Shown here piece by piece: positions 1-12,635 of a stretch of 64,000 nt of DNA. Where the stretch lies: assembly GCF_029227915.1 (NCBI RefSeq), contig NC_079884.1:3720001-3784000 (forward strand). The letters are read 5' to 3'. The position numbers were made by a program, and so were the translations under genes. Within the stretch, counting starts at the first letter, position 1. The number at the start of each line of letters is the position of its first letter. The DNA is from Hydractinia symbiolongicarpus. Its lineage: Eukaryota > Cnidaria > Hydrozoa > Anthoathecata > Hydractiniidae. Under the pieces are notes generated by a model. It saw only the letters and a program-made list of their open reading frames with translations, made no database searches and was not told the DNA's origin.

Positions 1-54
1 TAGTCAACCTGTAAAATTATAATTGTTAATAAGTGAAAACAGTGAAAAAACCCT

Positions 55-1138
55 TTAGTTTTTAGAAAAACAGTCAATTTTTTGGGAGCAACAAAACAAA
101 TCAATCTGATCCAATAACAGGTGAAGTATTCTTGTTAATTTTGTTCCATTTTCGAACATTTGAATTTGCAAACATTTAAACAATGCAAACCTTCGATTCG
201 AATGCGAATTTTGGTTTCCTGCATGTGCAGGTAGTTGATCCTTTAAAGAGTCATCAAAGAAGAAAAACAACAGAATCAGATGTTGAAAAGGCAAATACTG
301 CCTTTAAACTATTTGGATTAAGATACACAAGACGAGTTTATGACATTATTTAAAGATAAATTTTTTATACTAAACAACCCAATAACCCAATTAAAAAAGC
401 ATTATGATTGGTTATAATTTCAATTGCAATAGAAGACAATAGATTTATATGATCATATTCTGCATAAAAATAGAAGGTGTTCTACCTTCAAAATACAAAC
501 TTTATTGTATTTTATGTTACATGATCAAATTATGCCATTTGAACATGTAAAAATGGTTATATGTGGCCAAGTCAAAATACGTACTTTTTGAAAGAGCTTG
601 TCTATATAGTCATAAATTTTTTACTGTAGCCATAGGTGATGCACAGCTATTCGTTTCCCATGATTAATTATGGAACTATGATAATTAATTTCATAGAAAT
701 TGTCTCAGCAATTACAGGGAATAGCTATGTTTTTATTAGAAAGTGCAGAGAACATATTGTACATAAATGTACACACAGTAAATGGTGTAGCTGGTGTGTA
801 ACAAACATTTTACCAGTACTAAGTGTTTAGAGTGTGACATACAGAAGATTTGTAGCAAGCATACATTTGTACCATTTTACCAGCCATGTAACAGGTCTCT
901 GAAGTAGTAACCAATAATTTTGTTATTTGTGAATATTGGAAAAAAAAACAATGAATAAAAGTTCCATATGATATGATAAAAAAATAATCAGCTAATAGGA
1001 AATATTTTCATTGAAATACATACTAAGTAAAAAAAAACTCACATTGTTATCACTATTCTTTAGTATCAACAGCAAATCATCAACTTTTCTTTCTTCAACC
1101 AAAACTTTGCACTGTACCAAAAATTCACAATCTTCCAT
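55..1138 (-). CDS. Unrecognised gene, two putative 3' exons
   Basis: Two minus-strand exons fit together in phase 0. The upstream one (1043..1138) sits between an ATTTTAG acceptor and a GTGAGT donor and encodes 32 residues starting MEDCEFLVQCK. The downstream one (55..240) follows a pyrimidine-rich tract ending in AAAG and encodes about 61 residues (LPAHAGNQNSHSNRR near its start) before a TAA. Only phase 0 leaves the 96-base exon open. The ATG lies exactly at its 5' edge, so it could be internal or the start. A candidate first exon at 2657..2705 (MAANNVNAINELLKPL, donor GTAAAA) ends in phase 1 and would need another exon in between. I do not recognise the family and no domain is evident. Confidence 0.33.
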
Positions 1139-4100
1139 CTAAAATTATCATTTTTATACACAAATATTGGAAAAATAAATTATTCACATTAAAGTCCAAA
1201 TCCAAAAATGCTAAATGGTAAATAAATGCATCCAAACTGTTATTGAAAATAAAGTACAGCCCCTTTAACTATACATTAGGCTTGCCTTGTCCAGTAAAGA
1301 TCTGGCTGTGCCAGATCTTTACTGGACAGAGGTAGTTTCGAGCTAGAAACCTATCTCGAGGAAATTTCAAGCTAGAAACCTATCTATGCTGCAAATGAGA
1401 TTAATCTCACTTGCCTGCACTAAACCTGGATCTTACTCTTTTCTTGATTACGATTTTTTTCTGTCTGAATTTTGTCCCACAAAAATGGTTGCCACCATTA
1501 TCGAACAAACGCCAACTTTGTTTTGTTGATTTGTGATGTCACACTGTGTACATTTCACAAGTAAACATGTTGCAGGGAATTTGAAAATATTCTTGTTTCA
1601 TTTTTACTTAATTTAAACACTGTTACTGTACAGCGTTAGGATTACCAATGTTAATTGGTCTAAATCACATTAGGATTACTTTGCAAAGTTATAACATCGG
1701 CCTCTATGAAATGCTATATACAACTGATTTTATTTAAATATCCTTATTTTAAAATAGATGTAGACTTCTTTTCTGAAAGAAGTCGGATGTATAATAATAT
1801 AACAATATGTCTTTGCTTGAACAAAAAAAATTAAATTTGTTGGAATAAAGAGAATATTATGTGGCGATTTTAACAATAGTTCATTTAAACAAAGCCTGTA
1901 CATATAAAAAGCTGGCTACTTCAAGTAATATATTATTCTGATTAAATTCAAATTAAGTATGCAAAATTTATTTTAAATCATATCTCAGGCTTAACCAATA
2001 AGGGGGAGCGATTGCTTGTAGTCATGCAAAGACGCTCCCCATTCTGAGGAATGGGATAATAACCAAGCCATTAACTGCTCCCCCAGTTCCACAAAAGGTT
2101 TCGCTAGCTAAGCAATTTTGATTTTCGAACTTGGTACTCTATAATTTTTTTTTTAGTAATTCGTTTTTTCATTTAGATTAACAAAGGAACATAATTTTAG
2201 TTTTAAAATTAACAATAAATTCAAATGGAATAATGCCAAAAATATATTGCCCGTTCCATTTGTAAGTGCAATTATGCACACTTGTTTCCTCCATATCTTA
2301 TCCATGTTCACCTCCATATCAGTGAAGGATCACATGGCTAGGTATCACCTGTAATCTGTGGTTTCCAACTCTGAAAGGGCTTTGTTGATGATCAGTGGAG
2401 TGACTAGAATGTACATATTGGTTTTAAATAAGCTTTCGTTGGTTATAATTACTTCAAAATAGAACAAAAATCATTATTATTCCTGAGGTGCGTGATCATT
2501 ATGCTTCTTATGCAGAGTATAATCACCGGTATTTTAAAAATAATGGTCTTACAACCGTCAAGTTTAAAGCCATTATTTGGCATGGTCGTCTTTTGGTGAA
2601 AAATAAAATGAGTAAATCATAAAAAAATCTTTGACAATAACAGAATATTATTTTACTTAATGGTTTCAATAATTCATTGATAGCGTTGACATTATTAGCT
2701 GCCATTTAACTTTCTGTAATTTAAATTATATATATTGTTTTCGGCACTTTCACAAGTATAATATAATTGTTTGTTCCACAAGTAGTCCAAAAGTTTAATT
2801 ATTGACTCAATTTATAACTTTTCGATAACTAGGTTGAAATTCCTATATACCACGATATACTACCACTATAATTGCTTATTAAGGGTAGTATATCGTGTTT
2901 TGTATCCCAAAAGTAGATAAAATACAATGGATCACGAAACAATTGTATTGAAAGTTTGCTTGCATAAAATTCTCAAATTTTGTATTTCTGGAAAAATTTG
3001 GGATAGTTCTGGAAGGTTTGAAAGTTATTGAACAAAAAAAGCAAATTTTATTTTAAAAATTGTCTGAGCTTACGCTTGTACTTGACCCTAAAGAGGTTCT
3101 GGCATTACCACACTTTACCCTAATCAAGTAACAGGAACATGGGCTAACTTGACATGGCAATAATAAGCTTGATCAAGTGATCCCAGGAGATTAAGAATTA
3201 CTTAATTAGAATTTAGTGATGTTCCCCCAATTCACCTGGTTGGATAAAAAAGAGAGGCAAGAATTTCCAATTTCTCAGTAAACAAGGATGAGTTGAGTAA
3301 AGTAGGGGGCTGTCGTAAAAAGGGTGGGGCTGCTTTATGTTCTAGAGTAAATTATTGTTTCTTAAACTACCTAGCACAAGTAAGACAGATCATTTAACCC
3401 TATTCATGCAAGGTATAGGTTGTGAGTATAGTGTGCCGGGGCAGGAAAGGGGAAGGGCGAAAATGCCCTACCGTAATTACTTTTCTTGTATTGGATTGAA
3501 GTCATAATACTTGGTACGAATGAAGTCTGTTACATGACAATTAAAAATCATGCTTTAAATGACAAGACTTAGCAATATTTTTTGATGATACCGTTCCTTT
3601 TTTTAATTTTCTAAATATTGATAAAAAATCATGTTTTATTCTAATTAAATTAGCATTTTACCTGTTTGTGGCTAATTCAAGGCTTTTTGAGGTGCCAAAG
3701 TAACAAAATTTTATTATTTGAAATCATATTACTATTGAATACATTGCTTGTTTTTTTATTTTATAATAGATTTGTGTTGGCTTTTGCATATCTATAGCTG
3801 TTATATAAATATCAAGGGTTTAAAAAAAAAAAAAAAAAAAAAAAGGGGAATAGGTCGTGTCTAAACAAAATAAAACAACGCCCAATGTCATAATGGAATG
3901 GGAGGGCGAATTTCTCTACCTCTGTGAAGTATATTAAGTTAACAATTTCAGTACATTATATATATAATTTATACATCAAATTGTTAAAAAACAATAGAAA
4001 TGTCTTTCACATAGGACAAGCACATCACCTGCTCTGCAATTTTGGAATTTTGTTTTTTCATATTTCAAAATGATATCCAAAATGATAAAAACACAGCTCC

Positions 4101-4659
4101 CAAGATTTTGAGCATAATGCATTTATGGTTCTAAGTTTATTAACAAAAGTATCCCTGGTTTGGCCTCCAAAACGGCATGAATAAGGTTAATTTAGCCTTA
4201 CAACAGAAATTGCTCATTTTTTTGTACTGTTTTAGTTTGCAGCCACTTTCTGCTTCTTTCATTTAATAAGTTACTTCTGTTTATTCAATAATATATCTAA
4301 ATTTATATTTCTGTTTATCAAAACCTATTAGAAAAAATCATTATAAGTTAAAAATGGTAAAAAGATTCAATAAATTTATCTAGTGGCATTTTTTAAAAAT
4401 TTGGAAAACTAGAGAGATTTTATGCATTAGTGATCTTGCTGAAAGTTCCAAAAATACTAGGTATTTTTAGTCACATTTCTTGGCAAGACAATCAGACAAA
4501 TGGAATTAGCAAAAGCACAATTTAATTTACTTTAACTTTTTCTCACTATGAATTTGTTCAACTATTTAACATCGCTTTGGGGCAGGTTCCATTATTTTTT
4601 AACAATAATATCAAAAAGTGCTTTCTGATGTCTTTGAATACAAGTTCAAATTAATAAGG
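1139..4659. other. Non-coding stretch with small hairpins
   Basis: No convincing gene. It contains a perfect hairpin at 1288..1328 followed by two copies of a roughly 26-bp motif containing AGCTAGAAACCTATCT, an inverted pair at 2851..2864 and 2884..2897 (CACGATATACTACC and its complement), and a poly(A) run near 3821-3844. The rest is AT-rich sequence without codon-like structure. Confidence 0.5.
1288..1328. repeat. Perfect 19-bp inverted repeat, 3-nt loop
   Basis: TGTCCAGTAAAGATCTGGC, then TGT, then its exact reverse complement. No transposon-like flanking duplication was found. Confidence 0.8.
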
Positions 4660-4664
4660 TGTTA

Positions 4665-5154
4665 CAGGGTTCGAATTAGCAGTTCGCAATTTGCAATTTG
4701 CGATTCGAAATGCCATTTTTGCGAATCACTTTGTGAAGAAAATGATAAAATTGTGAATCGAATATTTTTAAGTGGCGATTAGAAATGCTTTTGTAGATCG
4801 CATTTTGAAAGTTGAAGAACGAAGAATGGCGATAGAAAAGCTTTTTTAGATCGCTTTTTAAAACTTTAAGAACGAAAAGCGGCAATAAAAATCCCTTTTT
4901 AGGTCGCGCTTTAAAAACTTGAGAATGAAGAATGGCAATAGAAATGCTGTTTTAGATCACATTTCAAAAGTTTAAGAACGAAAAGCGGCAATAAAAATGC
5001 TTTTTTAGATCGCATTTAAAAAATTTAAGAAAGAAAAACAGCGATAGAAAAATGGTAATTGATCTAAAGTGTTCCCAAGCCAATCTATATGGTGGTTTAC
5101 TTCGTTACAGATTGCCAAAATTTTTGCGAACCGACTTTACTTATTCGAATCCTG
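4665..5154. mobile_element. 490-bp hAT-like MITE
   Basis: The ends are imperfect inverted repeats beginning CAGGGTTCGAATTAG on the left and CAGGATTCGAATAAG on the reverse of the right end. A 5-bp direct repeat TGTTA lies immediately outside each end (4660..4664 and 5155..5159). It has no coding capacity. The CAGGG-type terminus and 5-bp duplication resemble the hAT5 group, but family assignment is inference. Confidence 0.6.
4764..5050. repeat. 53-bp minisatellite inside the MITE
   Basis: Unit starts are exactly 53 bp apart at 4764, 4817, 4870, 4923, 4976 and 5029, about 5.4 copies. Each carries a core like AATGGCGATAGAAA followed by TTTTTTAGATCGC. Units 2/4 and 3/5 are the more similar pairs, hinting at a 106-bp higher-order period. 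Confidence 0.85.
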
Positions 5155-7146
5155 TGTTAGTGTTACATATAATATAGTTTGACCTCAAAATAATAGGGAG
5201 GGGGGGGGGGGCTATTAATAAATAAAATAAAGGTGGGGTTCCTAATAATAGGACATGTTTTAAAAATAGGTGGGTTTTTACCCCTCTGCCAACTATGGTT
5301 TTCAAGCGAACTATGGTGACTTTTTTGCATTATTCCAATCCTGTTTCGGTAGTTTTCAAAGCAACCAAGATGGCGTTTTAATGCACAAAAAGTCATTACT
5401 ATTTCAAAAAAAGTTTGTCATGCGAATCCTCCGGATTATTGCTGAAAGTTACAGTTACACAAAAACAGATTGTTTAAAAAAAATGTATGTAATCAGCAAT
5501 GCAATATTGCGTTCTGTAAATTTAAGATATTCTTATTAAAGTGAATTTTATAGCTGGACTAACTTTACCTCACCTAAATCTATGAAATTTCTTTATGTGA
5601 TGAACTTGTAGTTTCTCACTAGTGCTTTTCCTGAAAATCCAATGAAATATTTTTCTCATCATTATGAGGATTAGTTTTCACAGGTATTAAAAGTCGTGGA
5701 ACTTTATTCATTAAACTTAATAAAAAGTATACCTTATGTTCGTTTAGTAAATGATAGGTCTAAAGCAATAAGTAGTTTTTCAATCATTTAGATTGGTTTA
5801 AAAGATTATTATGCAAACAAAATGTTGCAGTAGGTGACTATATTATATATAATGCAAACTTCATTTTTAGGCACATGCACATAAAAAACATTGACGAAAT
5901 TTGAATGTTAATTTCTTGAGAAAATTTAGGACTAAAAGAAAAACTTTGATTCAATAAAAAATGACAAATTAAATAACAAATGATGCTTAATGATGAAAAA
6001 TAAAAAAGTTTAGGAAAACTTTAGCTAAAAAGTTTTTACTTTTAACTGCAACTTGAGAAAATCCTTTCTGTAATAATGTTTGTAAAAAGATTTTAATATG
6101 GAATTGCATTTTTCTAACATGATTACTTTCAAGGACAATTCTAGGACATCTTTGATTTTTTTTAAAAAACTCTGGAACTTTGCAGGACAATTTGATTTCT
6201 CCATGGTCAGTAGTGCTGTAGGCTCATTCGGTATGGCATGATAGTTTGAATGATATTCATTCTTTCTTTTCTTTTTTATATTCGCTACTTTCAAACAACA
6301 GGTACCCACAAAATATGTGAAAAAAATTAAAAATACAATTAATAAGACACGTGAAGCTTTGTCCTCCGCATTACTGCCGCTTATTTTATCATGCACACTA
6401 TGATTGGTAAGATGAAAATGGATAATAAAATTATAAAAACATGAGAAAGAATCTTCCGTATATCTTTGTTACAGACGATCTGTAATAATTCATTATTTTG
6501 TTCATTTCTATGCATTTTAACTAAGACGCCTATCCTTGATACAAGATATTTTTTAGTATAATATTTTTCATATAAGAGCATAAAGCTTCATAGAAACAAA
6601 ATTTAGTGCTGAAATGCTCCTTTAAACTTTTAAAATGCTGAAATGCTGATAACTACACGATAGACTTAAAAGCTACTTATAATTTATGACAACCCATTTT
6701 GAAGTAATTAGAAACTCACTTAAAATTCGGGTGCACATCATTCTCACTGGATCCAAGATTTCCCTGCTACACACGTTTTTACTTTTGGTTACTTACAAAA
6801 CAATAAAATTAAATGTGATTGGCTTAATTTAGTCTCCAGAGTTCATTGTTTAATTCATGCTTGCGAAGAAAAAGGAATAATGTTTGAATGTAGCAACAAA
6901 ACATTTAGCTAGGAGAAAAAAGCATTTAGATAACAGATGTAAATAGCAAAGGGTTTCCTCATCGGTGAGAAATTAACTATATAAATTCAAAGTTATAAAG
7001 AGCCATTACAGCAACGCATACATTTTTACGTAAACTAAAGAGAATTTGTTGCAACATAAAAAAATTATGTAAAATAAAATGTTATTTCTTATGACGCGAA
7101 TACGAAGAAAAAGTTTTCACAATGTGTAAGGTAGCAGACAAAGGTG
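5155..7146. other. Mostly non-coding; G12 tract
   Basis: Contains a G12 run at about 5200-5211 and AT-rich sequence. The only possible gene trace is the frameshifted membrane-protein fragment at 6200-6515. Confidence 0.5.
6200..6515 (-). pseudogene. Possible frameshifted two-membrane-segment protein (VMA21-like?)
   Basis: From an ATG at 6515 the minus strand reads MHRNEQNNELLQ and then a hydrophobic segment (HVFIILLSIFILPIIV). It stops near 6381. The next frame continues at once with a polar loop (SGSNAEDKAS), a second hydrophobic segment (LLIVFLIFFTYFVGTCC) and a basic tail (KKKRK). Two short membrane spans, a short loop and a lysine-rich tail are the general layout of VMA21-type V-ATPase assembly factors. 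The similarity is in layout only. A single one-base slip separates the halves, so this is a decayed copy, a sequencing error, or chance. Confidence 0.22.
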
Positions 7147-7159
7147 CAGGCCTCGTCAG

Positions 7160-8255
7160 AAAAAATGTGCGATCGCATGTGCACACGCCCACACACTCCA
7201 TGTTTGAATGTTCCCGTGCGATCTTCGCAAACCAAAAAATAACACTAAATACCTCAGGGGGGGGCTAGTCGCACACAAAAATAAATAATATTCAGTCCAA
7301 TAAAGGTGTCTGGAATAATTTTTTTTCTGACGACGAATAAGTTGTAAATTATTTATTTTTTAAGGTCACTTGCGAGTAAAGCTACACATCTTTGAGAATA
7401 CGAGTACAAAAAAATGCAAGTAAAATAATTTAGAGTGCGAGTACAATGCAAGTACAATAAAAGTACAATAAATGTAATCTTTTTAATAAGGCAAGTATGC
7501 AATAATTAAACTACTCGCGAGTAAATCTGTAAAAAAATATATCATGTTACCCGCGAGTTATATTAAAGAAAAACATTTAATCTTTTTTAATTTAGTTGCT
7601 CTTTTTAAATTAAAAAAAATCAAAAAATAAATTTTAAAGTTCAACTTTTCTGTCTATTCTTTATATGCTTTCGCTATATACTTTCGTTATATGAAATCAC
7701 TTCCAGCATGTTCTTTCGCAAGCAGAGAGTCAGCATGATATCTAATTATAGTTACGGTGATCAATTGCCACATGCAGAAAGACTTTTTCTTGTGTTGTTT
7801 TGAAAATTATACAGAATGTATTGATGTTGTTTTGGAAGTTATTTATAACAGAGGAGGGTGTTACGACGAAAATTTATAAATCGTCATAAAAATTTTAGTC
7901 TTTTGTTTAACCACCGAACTACTTTTACGAATACAAAGTTGGCGTCTAGTATTTTTTGCTATTACTATTTTACCATAGTCTATATTTAACATACAATTTT
8001 TTTAAAAAAAATAATGAAAAATGAACACATCGCACATTTCAGTTTCTTCGCAATAAATTACCTGCTTTAAAACATGGCAAAATTAGCGTTGCTGTATGCG
8101 AGTTCTATGATGACTTGAGAAAAAAATGGAACAATATGAGCCCACGCCATCGCACGCCATTAAAAATTATGCCGTGCGAACATTGCATGCCTCAAAATGA
8201 TTGAAAAGTATCATGGCGTGCGAAGCTTGCACACCAGCAATTTTCTTCCTGACGT
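7160..8255. other. Extra sequence splitting the transposon's left terminus
   Basis: No gene. The right terminus runs without a break from the CAGGCCTCGTCAG end into CATGGCCCACAAGGG, whereas on the left the two parts are about 1.1 kb apart. The insert holds clusters of GTGCGATC/GCACAC motifs near both edges and a run of GCGAGTAC/GCAAGTAC motifs at about 7370-7560. Similar GAGTAC-rich sequence lies outside the element at 13040-13190. Confidence 0.4.
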
Positions 8256-8258
8256 ACG

Positions 8259-8440
8259 ATGGCCAACAAGGGTCACAGTGCGAGAATTTTTATACACTGC
8301 GCGAGAATTCTAAAATGTGCGAGAATTTTCCACTACACTGCGCGAGAGCTTATAAACTATGCGAGAATTTTTTTGTACACTGTGCGAGAATATTCAACAA
8401 TGCGCGAGAATTTCCAAATATTGCGAGAAAATTTATATAG
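8259..8440. repeat. Left subterminal inverted repeat, TGCGAGAAT motif array
   Basis: Starting ATGGCCAACAAGGGTCACAG, followed by seven or more TGCGAGAAT/TGCGCGAGAAT motifs spaced about 20-30 bp apart. It matches the reverse complement of 12876..12963. Regularly spaced repeats at a transposon end are the usual form of transposase-binding sites. Confidence 0.75.
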
Positions 8441-8575
8441 ACTGGACGAAAAAATATTTTAAATATCGCAGGCCTACATATCATCGATCAGGTCTTTAAA
8501 ATTAATTTTCTTTCGCGCTTTTTTCTCTTTTAATGGAAACAGCATGGATTTTCGAAAGCATAGCTCGAAGCCATA

Positions 8576-9898
8576 ATGCCTATACCAACGCACTTGCCAT
8601 GCATTTCAGTGAGTGTTAACAGTGATCGTGATTCTTTGATATCGCAATACTTCTCTCAAGACATGACAAATCTTGAAATAATATCTTTTCTTGCAATTCA
8701 TCACAGTATTTACATAAGTTTGTCAACATTGAAAAGAAGTTTAAGAAAAATGGGCTTGAGACGACGCATTGGTCAGTACGAGTCCAGAGAGGAAGTGATT
8801 CAAGCGATTTCAAGTGAATTGACTGGAAGTGGAAAGTCACTAGGTATTATAGCATGAGTATACGAACAGGACTTAAATTTTTTAATGTCTTGTTCCCAAG
8901 CATTTTCTACCAGGCGTGAAAACTGTTATTACAGTTGTTTACTTTTTTTAGGCTACAGAAAGCTGTGGAAGGCCATAAAGGCAAACGAAATACCAGCCAG
9001 AAGACCATCTGTCATGGAAATTTTAAGAGAGTTGGATCCAGTAGGAGTTGAAAGTCGCGCAAAAAAACAGTTGAGGCGCCGAATCTACAGCGTACCTGGG
9101 CCAGATTTTTTATGGCACTTGGACGGGCATGACAAACTGAAGCCCTACGGTTTCAGTATACACGGTTGTATTGACGGGTTTTCCCACCGATTAATTTGGC
9201 TCGAAGTTGGACCCACAAATAAACGACCAGAAGTTGTTGCCAACTATTTCTTAGAAGCTGTAACCCAGTTGAACAGACTACCTACTAGAATAAGAAGCGA
9301 CGACGGGACCGAGAACAGCATAATCGAGGCCATTCAGATACGCATGAGGGCTGATCACACGGATGAGTATGCTGGTCTCGGCAGTTTCATCGTGGGATCC
9401 TCTCCGAACAATCAAAGGATTGAATGTTTTTGGTCGCAGTTGGCCAAGGATAGACCAATGTGGTGGAGAGAGTTTTTTGCAGAGCTTTCTGGGATGGGCT
9501 ATTTGGATGGTGGCAATGTATTGATTGCTCAATGCGCTCGTTTTTGTTTCATGCACTTGATTCGAAAAGATTTAGATGATATGGCGGTGCGCTGGAATCA
9601 ACATATCATTGCACCGAGCAGAGGTTCAACCCTACCACGCAGACGTCCAGATACCTTACATTTTATACCAGAGCTATACAATAGCAAATCATACAAGAAA
9701 TTTGTTGACATTAGTGACATCAGCGAATTCAACGATCCTACATTTGCTATTGCTGTTGCAGACAACGAGCCTGAGTTTATTGAATTTGCAGACACAGTCC
9801 TTGCAATGAAAGGACACCCAAATGGACGTCCAAGTACAATTCAGCAAGCCTTAGAAATATACTTTCTTTTACTTGATGCTGTAGCAGAATTTATGTAG
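8576..9898 (+). CDS. IS3/integrase-type transposase (rve fold)
   Basis: Two exons, 8576..8843 and 8952..9898, joined by a 108-bp GT-AG intron. Splicing in phase 1 rebuilds SLGYRKLWKAIKAN and gives about 404 residues. The first exon carries a helix-turn-helix-like segment (MTNLEIISFLAIHH, then STLKRSLRKMGLRRR). The second carries the integrase core, with D147 in WHLDGHDKL, D207 in RSDDGTEN and E247 in NNQRIECFW, a DDE triad with about 39 residues between the last two. It would cut and join the ends of its own element in the nucleus. No frameshift is visible, so the protein may still be made, although the element ends are worn. The start ATG is the first one open to the HTH; an upstream ATG at 8543 runs into a stop. 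Confidence 0.8.
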
Positions 9899-10299
9899 AT
9901 AGCAATGTAACAAGTTGGTGTTGAAAAATACAGATGTAATCTTGAAATCTTCAATCTTGAAACAAAATGTTTAATACATTTGAAACAGCTGTATTAAAAG
10001 TTAAAATAAAAAACAAAATAGAAGAATGGTCCATTATCAATGATAAAAAGCACTGATTCAGCTTCATTAAAAATAAAATACAGAACAAAATAGAGGAAAG
10101 AAAATCTGTGTCATTCAGAATTAAAACACAACAAAAACAGAAGACAAAACAAAAGACACCCCCCCCCCCCCCCCCGTGTCAACGGCTATGAAAAACACAA
10201 TTCAAGCATTGTCGTGGGCAATATTTGCAAAGCTGAATGATGTTTTAAAAAATATGCTAATTCAAAAAACAATAGAATACCACTGATAAAATATACTTA
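9899..10299. other. Convergent intergenic spacer in the transposon
   Basis: AT-rich spacer between the 3' ends of the transposase and HECT genes, with a C17 tract near 10158-10174 and several AATAAA-like hexamers. No gene is seen. Confidence 0.6.
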
Positions 10300-12635
10300 T
10301 CAAACAACAAGTATTTTTAAACAATGCCAGCCCGGCGAATTAATAATATCTTTGGTAATGTTTCTAGAAAATTTTGACCCAGTATATCTTGGTACAACCG
10401 GAAAAGTGAGCTGATACTGACATGTCGAAACACTGATTCTTCCCTTTCCAGTTATATGATCAAAAAGAACTTTGATTTTTTCGTTATTAGGTACAACAGT
10501 AGAGCCTGTGAGAAACATCATAACATCGCCTAGTGAAAGTTTTTTCTCTGATTTAGCCTGTTTTTTCATTCTCGACATCAGATACGGTGAAAGTTTTAAC
10601 AGTGATAGACTTACCGTGACCCAATTCATCGAGGAAGTTTTTCCAATTGTAAAAAATATCTTCCTCTAGGGCAGCTTTATCACTTTCGTTCGAATATGTT
10701 ACATCAAAACAGAACTTGATAACCTCAGGATCAACAAGATCTTGGTTGTAAGTGAATAACTTCATGGCTTCCAAAGGATGCTTTCTAAGCAGATCAAGAA
10801 CACCAAAAGCTTCAAGTCCCTTTAAAAATTGCTGAATTTCCTCTAATTGCATAGATATTATGATGTGGTGAGCAACCTTTTGCAATAAATCAGTTTTGTC
10901 TGCTAGTTTCGGACATGGTTTGTTGTAACCATAGTCAAATCGTTCATGGAAACGTTGAACTTGAGACTGAAATTCTGCTTCTTTATCACAATTTCTGATA
11001 TTTTCAAGTTTAATTTTGAGGTCAATGCTGGGTATGTCATCAATGCAACATAAACAGTCTTTATGCCCTGAAATAGATTAAATAATCTCAGGCATAAACA
11101 AGAAGTCAATATCAAAATTTGCCAAATAATTCACTGAAACACATGCAAACAAGGCCTTTTATAAAGCTTCCATACATCAACACTAATGTAAACCAAATGC
11201 CACCTTGGAAATCACATGTTAGTTAATCCTTAGACTCACCGACCCTGAACCTTTAAAACCATATCCCCCCCCTCCCCCCAAACAATGTCGAAATGTACAT
11301 ATTTCATGAAGCAGTAAAATGACATGAAGGCAAAAATAGGTTTTCGTTTTTAAAGAACTCACCCACTATAAAGCCACTGAGACCAGCACTGAAGTATGGT
11401 GGATTGCAACCATGTAATAAAGATAATGACACAAATTTTCCAAAAAACATATATTGATCTTCTGTTAACTTTTGCAGATCATGGATGAAAAATTCATTAT
11501 TTTGACGGCCATAGGTAAGTAAGTAAATAGGTAAGTAAATATTAACTCACGAGTAGGACAACCTGTGTCTACACCAGCTTCCTTACCACCCATACTGGTG
11601 AATTCTACCTTGAAAGGAGACAATTCAGCATCTGAAAAAAAACACCTCCATTTTTTGCATAACATCATTAAATACACATCTTCTTCTGATATTAAAAGTT
11701 ACCTTACTTTTTTTCATGAACTTCGCTGACAAAACATTCAACTCTTTCTCCAAGTTTAATTTTGGTGAATTACTAGATAAAGCTTTAATACGTTGTTCTC
11801 GCAAATTTTCGATAGATCTGTCAGTAATATTTTCATTGGATGGTTCTTCGGATGTTGATCCACCTTCAGAGTCAAATGAATTCTTTTGACTATCTTTCTG
11901 CAATGACTGTTCAAACTCCTTATCTTACATCTGATGCAAAACTTGAAGTAAGTGCCCGAGCATGTGTCACAAATTTTTCTTTTCAAAGCAGGACCAGCAG
12001 CAGTAATAGGCTCAGAATCAGAGAGTCACATACAATCATCATTGTAATCATAATCAAAATAATTTTCAAGCTCTGGACCATTATCATTTAAACTAGTTCT
12101 CAAAACAAACCATGTTTTTGATGGAAACAAACCCCTTTCTTTAAGATAATCTGGAATACTGTCCCGTAAGTTGACTGTAGTACCGGACACATCTTCCAGT
12201 TTTGCAGTCACTTCTAGTCGGTCTTCATTGAAACAGTTCTTTCCACACACACCAAAATAAACATCCAGACTTTTGGTCAATAAATGCTCGAAAGTTTGAT
12301 TCTCCTGATTTAAAGCAATGAAACGGCTTCACATTTATCCAATTTCCTCCAACCTCTCTCATCCACCTTACTTGGATTCTAATATCCTTTTTATTTGTTG
12401 AAGCATTGTCAGCAGCACGAACACTTTTTTTGGTTATCTTTGTCAACAAAGTGTTCAATCTGGTAGTGATGTTTCCATGTTTCTTCTGTTCGTTCTTGAT
12501 ATCACTGGATTCTCCATTACAAGCTTGGTCTTGGTCTTGTTTTGACAAAATACTTCTTTCAATTTCTTCTTTCACCTCATTCCTGACTTCTTCCTTAACT
12601 TCTTCCCTCACTAAACGTCTGAGTACAGAATCCAT
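10300..12635 (-). pseudogene. HECT E3 ligase-like transposon cargo gene, decaying
   Basis: On the minus strand, from an ATG at 12635, the gene begins with a charged coiled-coil-like stretch (REEVKEEVRNEVKEE). It continues through SLDVYFGVCGKNCF, CDTCSGTYFKFC, a HECT N-lobe signature (GGKEAGVDTGCPTREL near 11580), MFFGKFVSLSLLHG (11349..11480) and a helical region at 10605..11068. It ends in a C-lobe with the catalytic-cysteine context STCQYQLTFP (about 10400-10435). Several joins fit introns, for example GTGAGT donors at the N-lobe breaks. Others need a frame change: before SLDVYFGVC, after CIRCK, and at the join into the C-lobe near 10558. There is also an in-frame TGA after NYFDYDYNDDC unless GTATGT is a donor. 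The family resembles the G2E3-like HECT genes that are multicopy in fish and cnidarian genomes. Activity is unlikely here. Confidence 0.6.

Noticed and set aside
636-830. Short plus-strand open frame
   Set aside because: AT-rich, no splice or domain support, composition like its surroundings.
8201-8462. Overlapping open frames rich in CARIF/REN repeats
   Set aside because: They are translations of the transposon's TGCGAGAAT motif array, not genes.
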